Of a stretch of 64,000 nucleotides of DNA, positions 58,903-64,000 are shown piece after piece; positions within the stretch are counted from its first letter, which is position 1, and each line of letters begins with the position of its first letter. Under the pieces are notes generated by a model. The model did not search any database. It was not told the DNA's origin and saw only the letters and a list, made by a program, of their open reading frames with translations. The stretch is taken from assembly GCA_004802725.1 (NCBI GenBank), contig SGPM01000010.1, positions 124,001 through 188,000 on the forward strand, read 5' to 3'. Position numbers and translations under genes: made by a program. This stretch comes from Antrodiella citrinella (lineage: Eukaryota; Basidiomycota; Agaricomycetes; Polyporales; Steccherinaceae).

Positions 58903-61900
58903 TTACTGGACAGACCCGAAGCCGCTCTGGCAGTTCTGGAATGCAATGGGCACGCTTCCGCTGCGCATGTAGCAGATCTTCGCGGTCACGCAGTCGCCCG
59001 TGCAAGATGTGGTACGAACGGAGCTCTTTCCCTGCAAGGTGGTGAACGTCTACAATCGAACGCGTCAGTCAGCATGCAGAGGTCAGTGTGTAGATTCAGA
59101 GATACGTACCGAGACGAGGGCGGGGTTTGCCTCCATCTCTACACATATGAAAGGTGATCTGTCAGTGAGGTTTTGGAGCCAAGTACGGAATTCACTTACG
59201 TTCGGTGACCTTGTGCCACCAGGTTGCGTTCAGAGGGTCGTTGGGGCCCCAGGTGATGTTGGCGCCATACGTCTCACGGGTGTTGTACTCATAAGCGAAC
59301 GTAGGACCATTTTGCAGCTGGTCGTCGAGTGCGGCGAAGGCGTTGACGTCGGTCTTCCAAGTGTGGGCGTCCAAGATCTCGAACGTCTGCACGAGGATGA
59401 GTCAGGATGAGAGCACAGACATTATAGGATGGGATACGGACGTTCGAATCCACCTCATAAACACGGAAACCGGAGTTCAGGTTGGTGAGGGGCGTGATGG
59501 ATGGAGCAATCTACAATGTCTCTGTAAGCGACCGATCAGGTTGAGAGACGAGGCTAGAGATGTACCCAGGCAACATTCTGCGCGGTCGATTCGCTGATAG
59601 ATGTTGCGTTGTTGGCATAAAATATCTCGAATTGATCCTCGTGTGTGTGACCGAAGAAGATGGCTGTTTGAACAGTAAATACCAAGGTTGGTACACCACA
59701 AATGTTGAGACGTACCAGTAATGGTGTTAGAGAAACGGTCAACGCTAGTGCAATCTTGTGAGTTCAGATATTCAAACGTCAGGTGATGTTCACGCTCACA
59801 TCTGATAGACTACGAGTGTGTCGTGCCAGTGGTCAGAGCCCGCAAATACGATAAAATATGTAATGACTCACAAAGATTGGTCGGGTTCCCCAACGGGTTC
59901 GATCCATCCCAGCCAGAAAGAACGTGTCCCATAACCCAGGCTGACGCGACAAGTTAGGTCAGAAAGTGAAAAAAAACCTTGCCATACCTTTTTCACCAGC
60001 ATCCTCAGCTGCCTGAAGCTCGTCCGTCAAGAACCTCAACATGCCGGAGTTGTCGGGCTGCGACATGTTGATGTAGTTGAAGTAGTTCGCCCTGTCATAA
60101 CCATAAGAATACGTTTGCTCAAACACTAATGGCAATGTATAGTGCTTACTTGTACCCTGAGAAAGATAATGAATGATCAGAGAAGGGTAGTCTTGTGTAA
60201 GATACCAATACTTACACATGTCGGTGTTGAGTGTGATAATCCTTAAGCCATCCTGACGTTGGACCATATAGGCTGAGTAGTGGGCACGTGCAAGTGCGAC
60301 AGCAGCTTCAGGAAGCCATCCTTCGTGTTGCCAAAGAAGAGCAAGATGGTCGTAGTTCCTGATTTACTCAGTATTACACCCTTGGATTTGTTCAATTCAA
60401 GCGCAGACTCACCAGCTGAACTGACTCGCGAGAGTTCCTCCAAGAGTATGGGGCGCATCTTGAGCTCTATCAGACGTGTTGTTAGTCTATCTCCGCAATG
60501 CCAAGCATAAAACGTACTGGTTATAGCTGTCATGGTTGCCCAAGACAGCGTATACAGGGCCAGAGCCCAATGTGCGCTTTAAAAGATCATAAAGGACCGT
60601 CTGGTTCGCACAATGTCAGTACATATGTACAATCGCGATCAGTTCAAGAAAAGTACCTCGGCATATGTAACGTAGTCCCTGGATAGAAGCTAAGGAGATT
60701 TATGTTTGGATAAGAAGAATCTACCACATACCTGGAAAGTTGGTTGTCTGGGTCATGCGACACCAGATCACCCGTGAACACTGTGAAGTCGAACCCAGCC
60801 TTCTGGGTTCCCGTGAGAGCTGGAATAGATTCAAGAGCAGAGAGCACAAGCGCAATGGGGGCGTCGCTGTAAGTCCGAGACGTCTTTCAGTTAATGTCTT
60901 GAATCGAGATATGCAATGGAACGTACCAGCCGTATGCACCGAATCGTGGAGCTGGCACAAGTGTTTTGTTCGGACTCGATGGGTTGAAGTTGTTCTCACG
61001 GCAGCACTGACCGCCAGTGCAGTCGGACTCGGCACCATTGGCGTACCCTGGTAAAATTAAATCAATAACCGTTGACCGGATAGTATGACAAGGCAGAGTC
61101 TCACGAGCATCAAGATGCAGATCTGAAAGATGCAAAACCTTGAGACGTTCACCACTCGGTTTTTTCGGAGCAAGAGCAGCTTGAGGTTTAGGCTTTGCAA
61201 ACCAACTCGTCAGGTTCAACTGTGACACGGGGGGAAGGGGGCAGAGACCCAAAAAGTTTTGGCAGAGCATCTAGAGCAAATATGAGCAAAAATCGGCTGA
61301 GCATCTCAGAACGCGTTTACCTGTCCATCAAGGCCACCAATGTCTGCGTTAGCTACCACTTGAGTAACGACGGAACCAAGGCCAAGAGGACCAAACTCAG
61401 TGAAACAATCGCTGTTGAAGTTGAAATGGTTGCAGATGGCCACAGCAAGAGCCGGTCCCTCGGATGGAGCCGCCATGGCGAGGAACTTGGCTACCTCGAG
61501 CCCAGCCTGGCAGCGAGTGCAGGTGTCAGAACCAAACACCGCACTAGAAGCAATAGACAATATCTGTTCGATGGCATGTGCCAATAACAAAGAGTCTGAG
61601 GCCTTCGGGGGAAGGGGATGAGGATCAGCAGTATCATTCTAGTAAAGTCGCGTTGAGAAAAATTGAGACCGGAGACGAGTATCGAGAACAGACCTTGGGT
61701 ATAGTTGCAGGGTTAGTGAGAGAATTGGGGTATGTCTTGAGCTGTATATACGCATCAGTACACAAGGATTCGAATGCGTGTGCTAACGAACTGACCAAAA
61801 CCGGGTCAGTAATGACTGGCTGAACCTGAGCAGAGGTCGCAGTAGGGTTGTTGTAGTATTCCTTGTAGATGGAGGTGGGGAAGGCGCCGGGTGCAGTGAA

Positions 61901-62011
61901 CGCGAGCGGGCCGAAAGGGTTCGTCGTGTTTGCGATGGGAGCAGCAGCCTGGGATGCTACGAGCCCAAGGAAAGGCGCGATGGCGGCAGCAACCTTGAGT
62001 GAGAACATCAT
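58903..62011 (-). CDS. Secreted acid sphingomyelinase-like phosphodiesterase
   Basis: Cleaves phosphodiester lipids such as sphingomyelin. Start chosen at ATG 62011 because MMFSLKVAAAIAPFLGLVAS forms a signal peptide; an in-frame ATG lies at 62071. A saposin-type domain follows with paired Cys (CTRCQAGLE, ICNHFNFNSDCFTE, MLCQNFLGLCPL). The metallophosphatase core has the metal and catalytic motifs in order: HLSDLHLD, TGDLVSHD, VLGNHDSY, ITLNTDM, VMGHVLSGWDG and FFGHTHEDQFEIFYAN. A Cys-bonded tail (SCTGDCVTAKICYMRSG) ends FGSVQ, with the stop at 58903-58905. A dozen short exons, about 660 residues. All metal-binding His and Asp motifs are visible, so activity is likely. Probably secreted or vacuolar, acting in lipid breakdown. 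Confidence 0.9.
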
Positions 62012-62724
62012 CGAAAGTTGTCGCAGAGAGTTGCTCCCAAGGGTGAGAGTTGCGAAGTCCTCAAGAAGCATCTCCGTGAACCGATGCCGGGACTAAATAC
62101 GAAACAAACGAGACAACTTCCCCACCATGTCGTACGCGATGTCTGACCGCAGATATCAACGTGCGTCGGATATGGGTTCTATCGAGCATACAAGCTACAA
62201 CAATTGTTGGTGGCTTGTTCCCGCAAGTGTTCCTGTCAGACTGCGTCGGAACAGGCAGCGGCATATCACAATATTGTATGATGACCGCCATGTTATATTG
62301 AGCATAAGTACTAGGGTCGAGTATAAGTCGAGCATGTGCGTGCATGTGCGTGAGCTTTTGCGGGTGAACCGTGAGGTCAACGAACAGACCGTGCGATCGA
62401 TTGATGGGTGGCACGTGAAAGGATACTCTGCACCCGCCGGTGACGACTGGCGACGACAACTCCCAATTTGACTACCACAGCCAGCAGGATATGTAAGGTA
62501 TATGAATTCGCATGAACGTCTTCGGCGAGAAAGCAATCGTAAGGTCAGGAACCCCAATCGGTCACAGCAAAGAGGATGAGCGACAGCTAGGATACAAGGG
62601 AAGATAGAGAGACGTGAGGGATGGCGATGGTAGTACAAATGTGCATATTACTGACGGTGAGCAACGCATAGGTGAGTACATTGATCATTGCAAACAACAG
62701 ATTGTGTCTGACCTTGATTTCTGT
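62012..62724. other. intergenic
   Basis: About 710 bases. Contains the promoter of the phosphodiesterase gene and an approximate tandem near 62333-62355 (GCATGTGCGTGCATGTGCGTG). No protein frame with support. Confidence 0.4.
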
Positions 62725-63000
62725 TCAACGTTCAACAGTAATTTGGAATAGATTCTGTGAGGGAGCATCTCGCAGTGACATGCTCGCCTCAGCACATGCA
62801 TGTCGCGCACATGCATTCGTCTCTGCCGCAGCTCTCCGCTCCTCTTCTTGTCTCCTTATCGCAACCTTTTGCAACGCTTTCTCCTCTGCGAGCCTTCTTG
62901 ACTCCGTCCAGAGGCGCAACGTATAGTCGTGCAACGATCGCGTATATGATATCAGTGCGTTCTCGTCGCCCATTCCGCGGTTCGCAGAGTTGGCAAGCAT
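62725..63000 (-). CDS. Possible small basic helical protein
   Basis: ATG at 63000 opens MLANSANRGMGDENALISYT, then RSLHDYTLRLWTESRRLAEE and KALQKVAIRRQEEERRAAAE, to a stop at 62725. About 91 residues, or fewer if an intron lies inside the last third, where composition becomes odd (CARHACAEASMSL). The first half looks like a conserved helix with aromatic and charged residues. No family recognised and no partner exon found; this could be a chance frame. Confidence 0.35.
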   Translation of the reverse strand: MLANSANRGMGDENALISYTRSLHDYTLRLWTESRRLAEEKALQKVAIRRQEEERRAAAETNACARHACAEASMSLRDAPSQNLFQITVER

Positions 63001-64000
63001 TTCGCCGAGAATGATGATGAGCAAGGAGGTGTGTCGGTGTGAGAGGTCGACTGAGGATGGGGGTTGTGGGGATGGCGAGCGCGTGAACTGGTGCTACGAC
63101 GGTCGGTCGTGACAGTAGTAAAGGCAGGACAAAGGCAGAATGGAGCGTCGCCCTCTGATGTTCGCGAGGGTATTTAGAGGGAGGGAGTGGATATTTTAAG
63201 GGTAAGGTTGTCTCTGGTTTCGTGGTGGCTGAGCAAGGATTCAGTTCCCCGCTACCCCACTCGCTGTCGGCACACTGATTGATCTATTGAAGCTTGCACG
63301 GCAAGCGTAGGTCCAGGAAGTGCTCACAAGTGGTACGTGCTTCCGTTGGGTGTCCGTTCATGAATACGTTATGCTTTTCCATATGTTCGGGCGCTCTCCT
63401 CTCCCGGACTCTTCCTCTGCATATCTGCTACGTCCAATCTACGTCGGATACGGGTCCCCCCATTCCAACCTATTTCACCTGGCCAAGACGATGGACGCGG
63501 AACTTCTTCTCAAGATAGCCGGAGATACGGTATGCATCTGTATTTGCACCACAGAGTGGAGTCTTGTTGACCGCCTTCCTAGCGCTTGCCCGTCTGCCTC
63601 CGCCTTTGGGGGGACAGCAGCTTTGTGAACCATGTCGTTGCCTCGGATTTCGGTGCGCAAATGAACTGGTATCTGTGAGCATGATACTTATCTCTCAGAG
63701 TGCTGTCGGCGTGAGCTATATATCAGCATCTTGCCTTCAGCTTGCCGTCCGAATCTCGTCGCGCCGTTCCGTGGCCAGTTACGCAAATAAGAGTCAACAT
63801 GCAGTCAAGTCACAAGTGCCCAATCATTCGAGCTCGGAGTGGACAAGGTTTGCTGTCTGATCTTGACGAAGAGGGTAGAAATGGACCAAGGGTGGTGCTC
63901 TTCACTCTAAAGTGTAAGTCCAACATGATTGGCTTTCTATTGGCGACGCTCCATTCCCAATATGCGATGTCTCACTTCGAGCTTGACCTCAGCCTGACTG
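63001..64000. other. 1-kb right-hand end without supported gene
   Basis: A few short frames occur on both strands (for example 63475-63660 on -), with neither conserved-looking sequence nor plausible splicing. A gene continuing beyond the window edge cannot be excluded. Confidence 0.4.

Noticed and set aside
63475..63682. Lys/Gly-rich minus-strand frames resembling a histone-type protein
   Set aside because: No histone-fold motifs; two overlapping frames look equally random.

Overview
This is a piece of a fungal nuclear genome, almost certainly a mushroom-forming basidiomycete (Agaricomycetes). The genes are packed closely on both strands. Most are cut by many introns of about 50-70 nt with GT...AG ends, and the conserved proteins read cleanly only when those introns are removed. 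The assigned proteins (RPB2, BDP1, CWC25, SLA2, glycogenin, SURF1, SNX4, REV7) are eukaryotic housekeeping proteins, next to lineage-specific F-box/LRR-like and Ser/Pro-rich proteins. I see no operons, CRISPR arrays, insertion sequences or convincing tRNA genes.

Layout. 1-4.0 kb: three F-box-type loci on + (one cut by the window edge, one clear pseudogene, one with a frameshift in the F-box). 4.1-5.0 kb (-): small LEA-like helical protein. 5.5-9.5 kb (-): glycogenin with a very long disordered tail. 9.8-12.2 kb (-): mitochondrial ABC1/ADCK2-type kinase-like protein. 12.6-14.2 kb (-): old-yellow-enzyme oxidoreductase. 15.4-16.6 kb (+): fructosamine/ketosamine kinase. 16.9-21.1 kb (+): RPB2. 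21.2-23.6 kb (-): Lung-7TM (GOST) membrane protein, divergent from 23.8-25.7 kb (+) SNX4/Atg24. 25.9-26.9 kb (-): REV7, divergent from 27.3-31.4 kb (+) Zn2Cys6 transcription factor. 31.6-33.7 kb (-): MFS exporter. 34.1-35.3 kb (-): NDUFA9/epimerase-like protein. 35.7-36.4 kb (+): small unknown protein. 36.5-37.8 kb (-): CWC25, divergent from 38.0-39.0 kb (+) four-helix channel-like protein. 40.7-43.8 kb (+): Ser/Pro-rich giant. 44.4-48.2 kb (-): SLA2/Hip1R, divergent from 48.4-49.5 kb (+) SURF1/SHY1. 50.0-50.8 kb (+): unknown 214-residue protein. 51.0-54.4 kb (+): unknown tail-anchored protein. 54.5-about 56.2 kb (-): C4 zinc-finger protein. 56.4-58.6 kb (+): BDP1. 58.9-62.0 kb (-): secreted acid sphingomyelinase-like phosphodiesterase. 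About 62.7-63.0 kb: one weak small ORF.

How the genes relate. They do not form one pathway. Several functions recur: nuclear information processing (RPB2, BDP1, CWC25, REV7), endosomal/endocytic trafficking (SNX4, SLA2, Lung-7TM) and mitochondria (ADCK2-like, SURF1, perhaps NDUFA9-like). Four to six gene pairs diverge from short shared promoter regions of roughly 200-450 bp, and several pairs converge within 95-325 bp. I found no strong candidate for a new multi-gene system. The points most worth following are the decaying F-box tandem, the oversized glycogenin, the SLA2 start codon apparently split by an intron, the orphan membrane and zinc-finger proteins, and the four-helix channel-like protein.
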